A stretch of 42,148 nucleotides of DNA from Clostridia bacterium (GTDB lineage: Bacteria; Bacillota; Clostridia; UMGS1810), in NCBI GenBank assembly GCA_017397885.1, contig JAFQHQ010000097.1:1-42148 (forward strand), given 5' to 3'. The position numbers and the translations under genes are program-made. Position 1 is the first letter of the stretch, and the number at the start of each line of letters is the position of its first letter. The notes beneath the pieces were generated by a model. That model had not been told where the DNA came from. It did not search any database and was given only the letters and a program-made list of their open reading frames with translations. This document shows positions 7,494-17,100 of this stretch, piece by piece.

Positions 7494-8213
7494 ATGAAAA
7501 TGAACTATTCTTACGGTTTGAGGCGTGGTCTGCCCATAGCGCTGGGCTATTTGTCGGTCGCCTTCGGATTTGGTATCTCGGCAGTTGAAAAAGGACTTTC
7601 ACCCATTCAGGCGATTCTCATATCTCTCACAAATCTCACCTCGGCAGGCCAGGTAGCAGGAGTCGATGTGATGATTGCACTCGGCGGAGTGCTCGAAATG
7701 ATTGTTGCACAATTTATAATAAATCTGCGCTATTCGCTCATGGGCATTGCTCTCACTCAGCGTCTTGACAAAAGCTTTTCAAACATTCACCGCTTTACTG
7801 TGGCTTTTGCCATAACCGACGAAAATTTTGTTATGGCGGCATCGGAAAAAGAAAAAATAACTCCGTCATATATGTACGGTCTGATTACCCTGCCTATTTT
7901 GGGGTGGACACTGGGAACGGCTCTCGGCGCTTTTTCGGGAGAGCTTTTGCCCGCAGGTGTGCGCGCAGCTCTCGGGCTTGCCATATATTCCATGTTTGTT
8001 GCAATCATTGTACCTCCCGCAAGGGACTCGAGACCTGTTATGTATGCAATTATCATAGCTTCGGCAATGAGCAGTATCATCTATTATGTACCGTGGCTTG
8101 CATCTCACATTTCAAGCGGTTTTTCCGTAATCATATGCGCAGTTGTTGCATCGGCTCTCATGGCATGGCTGAGACCCGTTGAAGAAAGACCGGAGGAGGA
8201 TTCAAATGGATAA
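7494..8213 (+). CDS. azlC: AzlC-like branched-chain amino acid exporter, large subunit
   Basis: A 239-residue integral membrane protein of the AzlC family, which with AzlD exports branched-chain amino acids or analogues. Family features are RRGLPIALGYLSVAFGFGI at the N-terminus, the conserved AGQVAGVDVM region, a motif IINLRYSLMG and several hydrophobic helices including LGLAIYSMFVAIIVPPARDS. An in-frame start at 7386 would add 36 residues but lies upstream of the promoter. The ATG at 7494 has GGAGA 5 nt before it. The gene overlaps azlD by 8 nt, implying translational coupling. Confidence 0.9.
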   Translation: MKMNYSYGLRRGLPIALGYLSVAFGFGISAVEKGLSPIQAILISLTNLTSAGQVAGVDVMIALGGVLEMIVAQFIINLRYSLMGIALTQRLDKSFSNIHRFTVAFAITDENFVMAASEKEKITPSYMYGLITLPILGWTLGTALGAFSGELLPAGVRAALGLAIYSMFVAIIVPPARDSRPVMYAIIIASAMSSIIYYVPWLASHISSGFSVIICAVVASALMAWLRPVEERPEEDSNG

Positions 8214-8511
8214 AAGTTTTGTCATACTTCTTGTCAGCATGGCTCTTACAACCTATCTTGTGAGAATGATACCATTTGCGTTTTTTCGCTCAAAAATCAA
8301 TTCCAAATTTATCCGTGACTTTTTGTATTATGTTCCCTATTCGGTTCTCGGAGCAATGACAATTCCCTACATTTTTTATGCAGGCGGAAGTGTGTATGCA
8401 TCAATTGCGGGATTTTTTGTGGCATTTATCATGGCATACTGCCGCTTTTCGCTCCTTCCCGTTGCGGGAGCATCCTGCGCGGTAGCATATATCGTGGGGC
8501 TTTTTGTCTGA
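8206..8511 (+). CDS. azlD: AzlD-like branched-chain amino acid exporter, small subunit
   Basis: A 101-residue protein with three or four hydrophobic helices: VILLVSMALTTYLVRMIPF, then DFLYYVPYSVLGAMTIPYI and a last helix ending IVGLFV. The RMIPF and YVPYSVLGAMT strings are typical of AzlD, the small partner of AzlC. The start at 8206 is set by GGAGGAGG; an upstream in-frame codon at 8179 lies inside azlC with no better site. Substrate preference cannot be read from the sequence. Confidence 0.9.
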   Translation: MDKSFVILLVSMALTTYLVRMIPFAFFRSKINSKFIRDFLYYVPYSVLGAMTIPYIFYAGGSVYASIAGFFVAFIMAYCRFSLLPVAGASCAVAYIVGLFV

Positions 8512-8576
8512 TTTTTTCACATATCACCCAAAACCCAAATATAATAGAATATAAATCGATTTTGAGGTGAATTTGT

Positions 8577-8801
8577 ATGTCTCGCACACTTAACGTGCTT
8601 AAGCCCGGCGAAAGCGCCCGTATTTACGACATTGATGAAAAATCAAGCATGAAAAGAAGACTTTTAGATCTTGGCTTTACACCGGAAACCGAAGTTAAAT
8701 GCACCGGCATTTCGCCGCTTGGTGATCCCAAGGCATTTTTAATCAAAAACACAATCATTGCACTTCGTAAAGACGACAGCAAATTTGTGTATATAAAATA
8801 A
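8577..8801 (+). CDS. FeoA domain protein, orphan
   Basis: A 74-residue SH3-like FeoA protein. The core KRRLLDLGFTPETEVKCTG and a later IIALRKDDSKFVYI fit the family signature (R--LL-LG--PG--V). FeoA normally assists the ferrous iron permease FeoB, and the same fold also forms the C-terminal domain of DtxR-type regulators. Neither feoB nor a DtxR gene is adjacent. The upstream neighbour is azlD and the downstream gene a glycosidase with its own promoter. GAGGTGA precedes the ATG. It may act with a distant FeoB or have been recruited for another role. Confidence 0.85.
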   Translation: MSRTLNVLKPGESARIYDIDEKSSMKRRLLDLGFTPETEVKCTGISPLGDPKAFLIKNTIIALRKDDSKFVYIK

Positions 8802-9071
8802 CAAATTGATTTCAGTCATGGGTATAAAATGCAGAAAACACTTGATTAAAAAGTTTAATTGAATAACCTTCACCATAACGAAAAACAGAGCCTGCAGGGG
8901 GGATGCACGACTCTGTTTTCCCGTTTAAGGATTATAAGTTTATGGAGATTGGTACAGCAAAAAGCGTTCACTCTTTGTCTGTGTCTATATATTATCAAAG
9001 AGTTATGGACCAGTTATGAAGTCATTGTTAACTTTTTGTGAATTTAAGTTTTATCATTTTTGGTACGCCTA
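8802..9071. other. Intergenic region with one terminator-like hairpin
   Basis: AAAACAGAG at 8882-8890 pairs with CTCTGTTTT at 8911-8919 around a 20-nt loop that can itself pair TGCA with TGCA. Read on the plus strand the hairpin ends in TGTTTTCCCGTTT, read on minus in TGTTTTTCG, so it could terminate the feoA transcript or work in both directions. A 60-codon open frame at 8859-9041 crosses the hairpin and has no ribosome binding site. Nothing else is seen before the promoter at 9072. Confidence 0.5.
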
Positions 9072-9100
9072 TTGCAATTTATAAAACTATTTGATATAAT
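9072..9100 (+). promoter_or_regulatory. Promoter of the GH106-like gene
   Basis: TTGCAA (9072-9077), 17-nt spacer, TATAAT (9095-9100). Predicted start near 9107 leaves a 36-nt UTR with AAGGAG before the ATG at 9143. No clear operator palindrome was seen. Confidence 0.75.
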
Positions 9101-9142
9101 GTAACACAAATTAAACCAAAAAATGTTCCAAGGAGAATTATC

Positions 9143-12094
9143 ATGAAAATTACAAATGATCATCTTTTAAACCCTCCCAAAAAATACAGACCTCTTCCGT
9201 TTTGGTCATGGAATGCAAAACTGGATGTTGATGAAACTCTTTTTCAAATAAAGGAAATGGACAAAGTTGGTCTCGGCGGCTTTTTCATGCATGCAAGAGG
9301 CGGACTGAAAACAAAATATATGTCAGATGAATGGATGGACAATGTGCGAGCCTCGGTAAACGATGCCAAAGAAAGAGGCATGGAGCCATGGGGCTATGAT
9401 GAGAATGGTTGGCCAAGCGGTTTTGGCTCGGGAGCTGTGACAGGTCTCGGTTCAAAATATCATCAAAAATACATTTACATGGAGATAACAGACGCTCCGG
9501 TTCAAAGAGAATTTACCGTGACCAACATCAAAGCTGAAGACGGAAAGAACATGCACTTCTACTATGAAACCAATAGGTTTTACATAGATGCAATGGACAG
9601 CAATGTTACCGAAGCATTCATTGCTTCAACTCACAAAAAATACAAAGAAGCACTTGGAGACGATTTCAAAAAAATGTCGGGCTTTTTCACCGATGAGCCT
9701 CAGCTTTCGAGAAAGAATAAGTCCATCCCCTGGTCGCTTGTTTTGCCCGATGAATATAAAAAAGCATATGGCGAGGATCTTTTGAAAAATCTCCACCATC
9801 TTTTTATCACAAGCGATAATTGCCACAAAACAAGACATAATTTCTGGAAACTTGTGGCAAAGCTGTTTTCGGAAAACTTTATGAAAAAAATATATGACTG
9901 GTGCAACGAAAATGACGCTATGCTCACCGGTCACCTGGTTTTGGAAGAAACCTTTTCCGGACAGCTTGATTCAAACGCTGCCTGCATGCCAAGCTACATG
10001 TATATGCATATTCCCGGTGTGGACAAGCTCGGTCGCTCGGTGTCGAGAGACCTTCTTATGCCACAGCTTGCAAGCGTGTGTGCTCAAACAGGCAAAAAAC
10101 AGGTGCTCACCGAAAGCTTTGCCCTTTGCGGATGGGATGTGAGCTTCGAAGAGCTGAAATGGATACTTGAATGGCAAATGGTTAAAGGAGCAAACCTCCT
10201 TTGTCAACATCTTTCGGGATATTCACTTGCAGGCATAAGAAAACGTGACTACCCGGCAGGACATTTTTATCAAAACCCATGGTGGGATGATTATAAGATG
10301 TTTAACGATTTTGCATCGAGAGTCGGCATGCTCCTTGCAGAAGGCGAAATAAGATGTGAGGTCCTTGTTTTGCATACCATTGCCTCTGCATGGATTGACA
10401 GATGTGACGATCACCATTGGCAGAGCGAGGTTAACAAAAACTATTCATATAAACTGGTTGACATCATTACCGAACTTGATAAAAATCAGATTTTGAGTCA
10501 TCTGGGTGACGAAAGCATCATGGAAAAGATGGCGAGAGTTGAGGGCGACAGTCTGATAATCGGCGAAATGACCTACAAGGTTATCATTGTTCCCCCAAGC
10601 AAAAACATCGACAAAAACACCCTTGCGCTTTTAAAGGAATTCAAGCAAAACGGCGGAAAGCTCATTTTCTGCGGTGAAATTCCGTCATATGTCAGCGGCG
10701 AAAAGGATGACAGTGTGAGAGCTCTTGCAGACATTCATACAGAGTCAAGTGAACAAATTGTGTCATTCATCCCAAATGAACAAAAGTTTATTTCCCTTAA
10801 ATCCGAAGGCAAAGATGTATGTGATGTGCAGTATACCGAAAGAAAATTTGAAGGCTGTACAATGTATTATCTTGTAAACACCTATTCCGAAAAGGAAACA
10901 GCCACCTTTGAAGCTCCGGGAAAAAGCCTTGCCATGTTTGACTACATGACCGGTGAAATCAAAAAATACCCCTTTGCAAAAAATAACGAAAAGGTGAGTG
11001 CAAAAATCACTCTCGAAGCCAAAGGCTCAATTATATTTTTTGTATATGACGATGAAAGCTTTGCTCCATACAGCGAAAATGAGAAAAATCTTTTCAGCAT
11101 AAACAGCCTGCTTTCGGGCAAATGGACGGTTGAAAAATCCGAACAAAACGCCATCAACTTAGATTTTTGTGATGTGTGCTTAGACGGAAAAGAAAAACAC
11201 GAAAACATTCCCGTTTTGGATATTCAGGATCTTGCCAACAACTACGAAAGAGAAGTAAACATACGTCTTGATTTCACCATTGAAAGCGAAACAGACCTTT
11301 CGGGCAAGACATACCTTGTTGTAGAGGAACCTCAACATTTTGAGATTTTGATAAACGGTGAAAAATATGAACAGAAAACGGACGGTTATTTCAGAGACAA
11401 GAGTTTTATAAAGCTTGATGTTTCGGGGCTGATTAAAAAAGGCACAAACAAAATCACAATGATTACCGATTTTGTTCAGCCACGGGAAGTCTATGATATG
11501 ATAAAAGATGCAGGCGAATTTGAAGCAGTTAAAAACATGCTTTGGTATGACCGCGAAATTGAAGAGATTTATCTTCTCGGCGATTTTGGGGTGAAGTCCA
11601 AAGCACCTTATACAGAGGGCGAAAACCGTACCCTCGTAACAAAGGGTGGATTTGTGTTGACAGAATCCGCAAAAAACGTTAATTGTGACAGCCTCGTGGA
11701 AGAAGGATATCCTTTCTTCACAGGAAAAATCACACTCTCAAAAACCATAAATCTCCAAAAAGGTGAAACCGAAAATCGCTCAATTGACTTTGACCGCATG
11801 GGCGCAGTAATCACCAAGCTTTCGGTAAACGGAAAACAATGCGATACAATGCTTTGGGCACCATATCAATTTGACCTGTCGAATCTTCTTTCGGAGGGAG
11901 AAAATAAAATTGAAATTGAACTCACAAGCAATTTCAGAAATCTCTTGGGACCGTTGCATTTGGGATGTGACGATTATCTTGTTACCCCTTCCGCATTTTT
12001 TCATAAATCCAAAATCTTTGGTGAAAATTGGGCATCCGTCAGAAAATGGATTCCCGAGTATGCATTTCTTGAAAACGGCATTTTTCTTAAGTAA
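9143..12094 (+). CDS. GH106-like glycoside hydrolase (alpha-L-rhamnosidase type)
   Basis: A 983-residue enzyme without signal peptide, so probably cytoplasmic. The N-terminal TIM barrel has the GH106-type opening PFWSWNAKLD (19-28), GGFFMHARGGL (45-55), YDENGWPSGFGSG (85-97), FFTDEPQLSR (181-190, candidate acidic residues D184/E185) and QVLTESFALCGWD (320-332, E324). A flavodoxin/GATase-like domain follows around 450-540 (VIIVPPSKNIDKNTLALLKE, GGKLIFCGEIP). The C-terminal third is beta-sandwich, with a sugar-binding-like module near FEILINGEKY. GH106 enzymes release alpha-L-rhamnose from pectin-type oligosaccharides. Family assignment is by motif, and the true substrate could be another deoxy sugar or uronide. 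AAGGAG precedes the ATG. Confidence 0.8.
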   Translation: MKITNDHLLNPPKKYRPLPFWSWNAKLDVDETLFQIKEMDKVGLGGFFMHARGGLKTKYMSDEWMDNVRASVNDAKERGMEPWGYDENGWPSGFGSGAVTGLGSKYHQKYIYMEITDAPVQREFTVTNIKAEDGKNMHFYYETNRFYIDAMDSNVTEAFIASTHKKYKEALGDDFKKMSGFFTDEPQLSRKNKSIPWSLVLPDEYKKAYGEDLLKNLHHLFITSDNCHKTRHNFWKLVAKLFSENFMKKIYDWCNENDAMLTGHLVLEETFSGQLDSNAACMPSYMYMHIPGVDKLGRSVSRDLLMPQLASVCAQTGKKQVLTESFALCGWDVSFEELKWILEWQMVKGANLLCQHLSGYSLAGIRKRDYPAGHFYQNPWWDDYKMFNDFASRVGMLLAEGEIRCEVLVLHTIASAWIDRCDDHHWQSEVNKNYSYKLVDIITELDKNQILSHLGDESIMEKMARVEGDSLIIGEMTYKVIIVPPSKNIDKNTLALLKEFKQNGGKLIFCGEIPSYVSGEKDDSVRALADIHTESSEQIVSFIPNEQKFISLKSEGKDVCDVQYTERKFEGCTMYYLVNTYSEKETATFEAPGKSLAMFDYMTGEIKKYPFAKNNEKVSAKITLEAKGSIIFFVYDDESFAPYSENEKNLFSINSLLSGKWTVEKSEQNAINLDFCDVCLDGKEKHENIPVLDIQDLANNYEREVNIRLDFTIESETDLSGKTYLVVEEPQHFEILINGEKYEQKTDGYFRDKSFIKLDVSGLIKKGTNKITMITDFVQPREVYDMIKDAGEFEAVKNMLWYDREIEEIYLLGDFGVKSKAPYTEGENRTLVTKGGFVLTESAKNVNCDSLVEEGYPFFTGKITLSKTINLQKGETENRSIDFDRMGAVITKLSVNGKQCDTMLWAPYQFDLSNLLSEGENKIEIELTSNFRNLLGPLHLGCDDYLVTPSAFFHKSKIFGENWASVRKWIPEYAFLENGIFLK

Positions 12095-12156
12095 TGTCCC
12101 AAAAATATAAAAATTTGTCTTCAAAAAGTATTGAATGCAAACGTATGCTTTGATAA

Positions 12157-12200
12157 AATCAAGGTGCAGGCATGAAAACCTGCACCTTGATTGATTTTTA
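12157..12200 (+). terminator. Strong intrinsic terminator after the GH106-like gene
   Basis: A 14-bp perfect stem (12157-12170 with 12179-12192) containing AAGGTGCAGG / CCTGCACCTT, 8-nt loop, then a T-rich tail. The next gene starts 26 nt later, so that gene must rely on partial read-through or a promoter not recognised. Confidence 0.9.
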
Positions 12201-12225
12201 ATATTTTTTTATTGGAGGGCTTAAA

Positions 12226-13647
12226 ATGAAGAAGCACAACGGATGGAGCTATGCTCCCTATAAACCGGTGTTTGTTGACATCGGCGATATATACATAACA
12301 CGTCTTGTTCCTTCATCGGCATCAATTTATTTTGAATGGTTGCCCATGGCTGAAAATACAGAGTATGAAATCTTTTGCAGAGTCCTCGGAGAGGGCGAAT
12401 TTAAAAAAGCGGGAAGCACAAAAGAGACCTCATTTACCATAGAGAATCTTGAAGCAGAGCTTGACTTTGAGTTTTATGTTGCATCACAGAGCAAAAAAAG
12501 CCTTGTAAGACTTGCCCGAACAGGAGATGCCGTGGGAGAGATTGTAAACTATCTCCACCCCGACGACAAAGCCTACAGCTTTTCGGGGCAGTACCTTTGT
12601 TCACCGTCTATGGTGCGTCATCCCGAGGGACATCTGCTTTCGTCAATGGATCTTTTTGACTATGATGCCCGTCAGTGCCTGACTCTTATTTTTCGCTCCG
12701 ATGATGACGGCAAAAGCTGGCACTATGTTTGCGAGCTTTATCCCTGCTTCTGGGGAAAAATGTTTATCCACAAGGGCGAGGTTTATATGCTTGCATGCTC
12801 AACGGAATATGGCGATTTGCTAATAGGCAAATCCTCCGATGGCGGAAGCACATGGACAGAGCCCACGGTTTTGCTCAGAGGTTGTCCGAGCCCCAAATAC
12901 ACATCCGGTGTTCACAAAAACCCTCTACCCGTTGCGAAATTTGGCGGTAGACTTTGGGCAACGCTGGAGTGGGCTTTTGCACCGTCGGGAGTTCATGCAC
13001 CCATGGTTATGTCTGCTCCCGTTGATGCCGACCTCACAAACGCCGACAGTTGGAGCTACTCCGAGCCAATAGACTATGACCCAACCTGGGAGGGCGTTGC
13101 CAAAGGCAAAACCGACGGCAACATAGAAGGAAGCCTTACTGTTATTGACGGCAAGCTGTTCAACATTATGCGTTACGGAATTGGACCTGCAAATACTCCG
13201 CAATATGGACTTATCATGGCATTTGAGGTTGACACCGAAAACCCCGAAGCACCGCTTAAATTCATCCGTGTAATCAAATTTCCCGGTAACCGTTCGAAAT
13301 TTACCATAAAGTATGACGAAATCAGCAAAAAATATTTTTCCTTTGCCACAAGAATTACTCAGCCCGAAATCAGCGCACGAAACCTGCTCACGCTCATGGT
13401 TTCGGACAATGCAACAGACTGGTGCGTTTTAAAGGATATTTATGACTACCGCCATCTCGATGCGCAAGCGGCAGGTTTTCAGTATGTGGATTTTGAATTT
13501 GAAGGAGAAGACATCATTTTCATTTGCCGCACGGCTCTCAATAACCCTCACGGCTTCCACGATTCAAACTATCAGACCTTTGACAGGGTGAAAAATTTCA
13601 GAAAGCTTGCCGAGGATGCAGGAGAACTTGAAATCTTTGACATCTGA
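12226..13647 (+). CDS. Sialidase-fold (BNR/Asp-box) protein with N-terminal FN3-like domain
   Basis: A 473-residue protein. Residues about 15-95 look like a fibronectin-type III domain (ITRLVPSSASIYFEWL, EYEIFCRVLGEGEFKKAGS). The rest resembles a six-bladed exo-sialidase propeller with Asp boxes SDDDGKSW (about 162) and SSDGGSTW (about 204) and a conserved SPSMVRHPEGHLL opening. A typical secreted sialidase signal peptide is missing, so it probably acts in the cytoplasm. The Arg triad of true sialidases cannot be confirmed by eye; many relatives act on other uronic or plant sugars. TTGGAGGGC precedes the ATG. It follows the GH106-like gene in the same direction and probably helps to process the same imported oligosaccharide. 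Confidence 0.75.
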   Translation: MKKHNGWSYAPYKPVFVDIGDIYITRLVPSSASIYFEWLPMAENTEYEIFCRVLGEGEFKKAGSTKETSFTIENLEAELDFEFYVASQSKKSLVRLARTGDAVGEIVNYLHPDDKAYSFSGQYLCSPSMVRHPEGHLLSSMDLFDYDARQCLTLIFRSDDDGKSWHYVCELYPCFWGKMFIHKGEVYMLACSTEYGDLLIGKSSDGGSTWTEPTVLLRGCPSPKYTSGVHKNPLPVAKFGGRLWATLEWAFAPSGVHAPMVMSAPVDADLTNADSWSYSEPIDYDPTWEGVAKGKTDGNIEGSLTVIDGKLFNIMRYGIGPANTPQYGLIMAFEVDTENPEAPLKFIRVIKFPGNRSKFTIKYDEISKKYFSFATRITQPEISARNLLTLMVSDNATDWCVLKDIYDYRHLDAQAAGFQYVDFEFEGEDIIFICRTALNNPHGFHDSNYQTFDRVKNFRKLAEDAGELEIFDI

Positions 13648-13681
13648 AAATACAAATTTACATGAAAATAATATGATTATA

Positions 13682-13725
13682 AAACAAATTGGACTCAGCT
13701 TTGTGCTGAGTCCGATTTGTTTTTA
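13682..13725. terminator. Bidirectional terminator between convergent genes
   Basis: GGACTCAGC (13691-13699) pairs with GCTGAGTCC (13705-13713), extended by AAACAAAT / ATTTGTTT with one mismatch, giving A- and T-rich flanks on both strands. It lies between the sialidase-fold gene (plus) and the small lipoprotein gene (minus). Confidence 0.9.
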
Positions 13726-13729
13726 TGAT

Positions 13730-14107
13730 TTATTGTTTGATATATTTGTTAATGCTTCCGAAACTGTCTTCTATTGAAAGAGTATCTTTGTCGATGGTAT
13801 ATTTGAATTCGTTCACATTGTCGGCATTGTCATATTTGATTTTAAGTATCTCACCATCATCTTCATATGTGAAGGTGAGTGGCTCCCCGCCAAAAATATA
13901 TGAACCTGTTCCATCTGCTTCAAATACATACTTCCACTCTGAATTTGTTTCATAGCCCCATTCACCTACAATCGGAGCTTTTTCCTCTTCTGATGCCACA
14001 AACGCTCTGTCTGCTTTGTCGCTGTCTTTACTGCATGCCGCAAATGCGAACATAGCAAGTGTCAGGCACAAAATAAGTCCTGTAAGTTTCATGATTTTTC
14101 TTTTCAT
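13730..14107 (-). CDS. Small lipoprotein with lipocalin-like C-terminal domain
   Basis: A 125-residue predicted lipoprotein. The N-terminus MKRKIMKLTG is followed by a hydrophobic stretch and lipobox AFAAC, so it should be diacylated and held on the outer face of the membrane. The mature part begins with a charged linker and then IVGEWGYETNSEWKYVFEADG, a pattern like DUF5640 or lipocalin-type domains of Clostridia; function is unknown. TTGGAGGTA upstream is the ribosome binding site, so ATG at 14107 is used rather than the in-frame TTG at 14122. It follows the SLH operon in the same direction. The 80-nt gap holds a hairpin (about 14136-14157) without a T-run, so co-transcription is possible. 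Confidence 0.85.
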   Translation of the reverse strand: MKRKIMKLTGLILCLTLAMFAFAACSKDSDKADRAFVASEEEKAPIVGEWGYETNSEWKYVFEADGTGSYIFGGEPLTFTYEDDGEILKIKYDNADNVNEFKYTIDKDTLSIEDSFGSINKYIKQ

Positions 14108-14187
14108 TGTTTTTACCTCCAAATTTTTTATTTATGATAACCCCAAAGGGGAGTATCACCGTTATATAATACAATTAATACTTTTTA

Positions 14188-17100
14188 TCAGTTTATGTGA
14201 CGATAAAGGAATGTAACCACCTGTGCTCTTGTGCAGGGGGAGTCGGGAGAGAATGTGGTCTCGCTTGTTCCTCCGGTAATACCGTTTTCAACTGCCCACA
14301 GCACAGCATCATAATAGTATGCATCTTCTTTAACATCTGTAAAGGGGTTGTTAATCAGTTTGGCTTTCGGCTGACCCGATGTTCTCCAGAGGAATGTGAC
14401 CACCTGGGCTCTTGTGCAGGAAGAGTCGGGAGAGAATGTGGTTTCGCTTGTTCCTCCTGTAATCTTGCTTCCCAATGCCCATTTAACAGGCTTGTAGAAG
14501 AAATCAGAATCTTTCACATCCGCAAAGGGCATGTTTATTGCCGCAGGTTCGGGTGAAGCGAGCATTCTGTGGAGGAAGGTTACAACCTGGGCTCTTGTGC
14601 AAACGGAGTTTGGAGAGAAGGTGTTTGCACCTGTTCCCGAGGTGATTCCTTCATTAACTGCCCACATAACAGGATCATAGTAATACTGATCTTTTTCCAC
14701 ATCAACAAAGAATAGTTTATTCTCGTCTTCTGCTTTATTGCTGTCTGAAGGCTTTTGTGGTTCGGTAGGTTTTTCAGGCTCAGTTGGCTTTTCGGGTTCG
14801 GTTGGCTTTTCTTCCTCAAGAATGGGGAATGTGTAGGAAATGGAAACCGAAGTATCATGAAATCTTTCAATGTCCGCTTCGTTAACAGCAAAGCCGTCAA
14901 CCGATGCACCAATCAGATTTTGTGCAAATTTTGCAGTGTAATCCCAACCTGAACGGACTGTATCCACATAAATTACAACCTTATATTCCTTGCCCGACTT
15001 AAATCTGTCTTCATGGTCCATATATTCTCCGTCTTCGTACCATGTGATGCTGTCGCATTCATAATAGATGGGTTCGTCGGATTCGGGCTCACGGTCGGCA
15101 GTTTTTCCGATTTCGGGGAAATCAATGCCCGACATATTTATGTATGACACCTCAATTTCAGGTGCGTTTACTTCATATGTTACCTTCATGAGGTCGTCGT
15201 CGGTCTCATATTTTGCTTCTTTGCCGTTTACAACCACAATTGCATCACATTGTCCGTTTTGGTCTTTGTGGAATGTGTAGCCGTCATCTGCTTTCAAATA
15301 TATTGTTGCACGGTAGCCCATGCCGCTTGCGAATGGAACATCTTCTGCAACGCCGAAATCATTTACATAAAGCCCCCATCGAATACCGTTTTTGGTAAAT
15401 TCATCACCACCATCGGCAAAGGTAACGCCCTCACCGGAGATTACACCGTAATATTCGGGAAAGTAACCTGTATTCGGTTTGGGAAGTGAAACATTAATAT
15501 GACTTATCCTGATTTTGCCGTCATCAAGCTCACCATATGCAAAATCACATCCGGAACATTTGTAGATTATGGAGCTGCCATCCGATTCACCGTCATCAAA
15601 GTAATGTTCTTCGCTTAAAAGAATTTTGTCGCACACGGAGCACTGAAGAAAATGCTTGTTGTTGTCAAATTGGAAATGTTCATTCTCGTTGTAGGAATGA
15701 TTACACTCTAAATTGTAAACCTTTGACCAAAGCACGGCAATTCTTTTTGAAGAAGAAATTTCATAGTCACTTACTCTGTCGCCCATAATTGTGAAGCTTG
15801 GTGAATCGGAAAAAGCGTAGTTTGTATCAAGTCGCACCGATACCTTTGCCTGATATTTTCCTGCAATCATATATTCTTCGTCGCCTGCCGGTTCATCATT
15901 GTGGTACCATTCCACCGAAATATCTCTCACACCATCGGCATTGCAGGAAAGCACATCGGGAGAAAGCATCATGCCGTGGGCATTTGTGCCGTCTATATTA
16001 AGTCTTGATATTTCTTTTTTTGTGCCTCTGCCCGACATGAAGTTTCTTCTGTCGGTATTTGACATATGATGGGAGATAACAACCGTACCCGAACCGTCAT
16101 TTCCCGTGGCGTTTAGCTTTGTCCATTCGCTGACAGGCAAGGCTTCACCGTTAAGCTCTGCTGAATTTCGTTGAGGATCAAGCATGTCGGAGGTGAGTCT
16201 AACGCTGCCCGGTTCGGTTGCGGGATGATATTTATATCCATATCTTTGGGCATGACCTATAACATAGGGCTCCCAATAACCGGTCAGGGTAACATTAATG
16301 GTGGGAACAAGCAAAACACGGAGATGATTTGTGCTGAAGGTTCCGCTGTTTACGGTTATCTTGGCATTTTTTGTGCTTGCAACAACATCGGCATTTCCTT
16401 TGCCCCAAAATGTGCCGCCATTAATAACTGTAGTGCCGCCAAGGAGCCTCACGCATGCCGAACGGCTGAATGCAACATCAACATCATTGTCGCCTTCTTT
16501 GATAAATGTTTCAAGATTCGAAAAACCTCTGCCAAGCAAAATGCCGTCATTTACCATAAGACTTCCGCTGTTTACCGTAATGCAGTCACCGTTTACCTGT
16601 TGCCATGCATATCCGTCATATCTTGCACCGATTGCAAGACCGAGAACACCGAACTGAATGGCATAATCCAACATGTGTCTTAAATCATACACATCTCTGC
16701 CGTCATATATCCACTGTTTTTTGGAACGTCCGGCTTCGAGAGTGCCACCGTTTACAGTCACAGCGCCGCCATCAACTTCTATGACATTTCTGTGTTTTAC
16801 TTTGTCGTTGAAATATCCCGGACCACTATCGCCTCTCGGAGATTCCATTCTGCCGTAACACCACAGATTTCCGGAATTATATCCGCTTGCATCGTTAATA
16901 ACGAGAGATGCACCGATTGGCACTCTTATCATGGTGGTTTCTGCGCCTGTTTCGGCATTGAGTTCAACGGATTTTCCATTTAAATTCAATGTTTTTTCAC
17001 CACTGCCGACAGTTATCCAGTAGGTTCCGATTTCTTTGGTGGTGCAGGTTAATACAATATCATCTGTTACAAGAATACTCTTATCGCCGTTGCTTTCCAG

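Noticed and set aside
8859-9041. 60-residue open frame upstream of the GH106-like gene
   Set aside because: Contains the terminator-like hairpin and lacks a ribosome binding site and recognisable motif.
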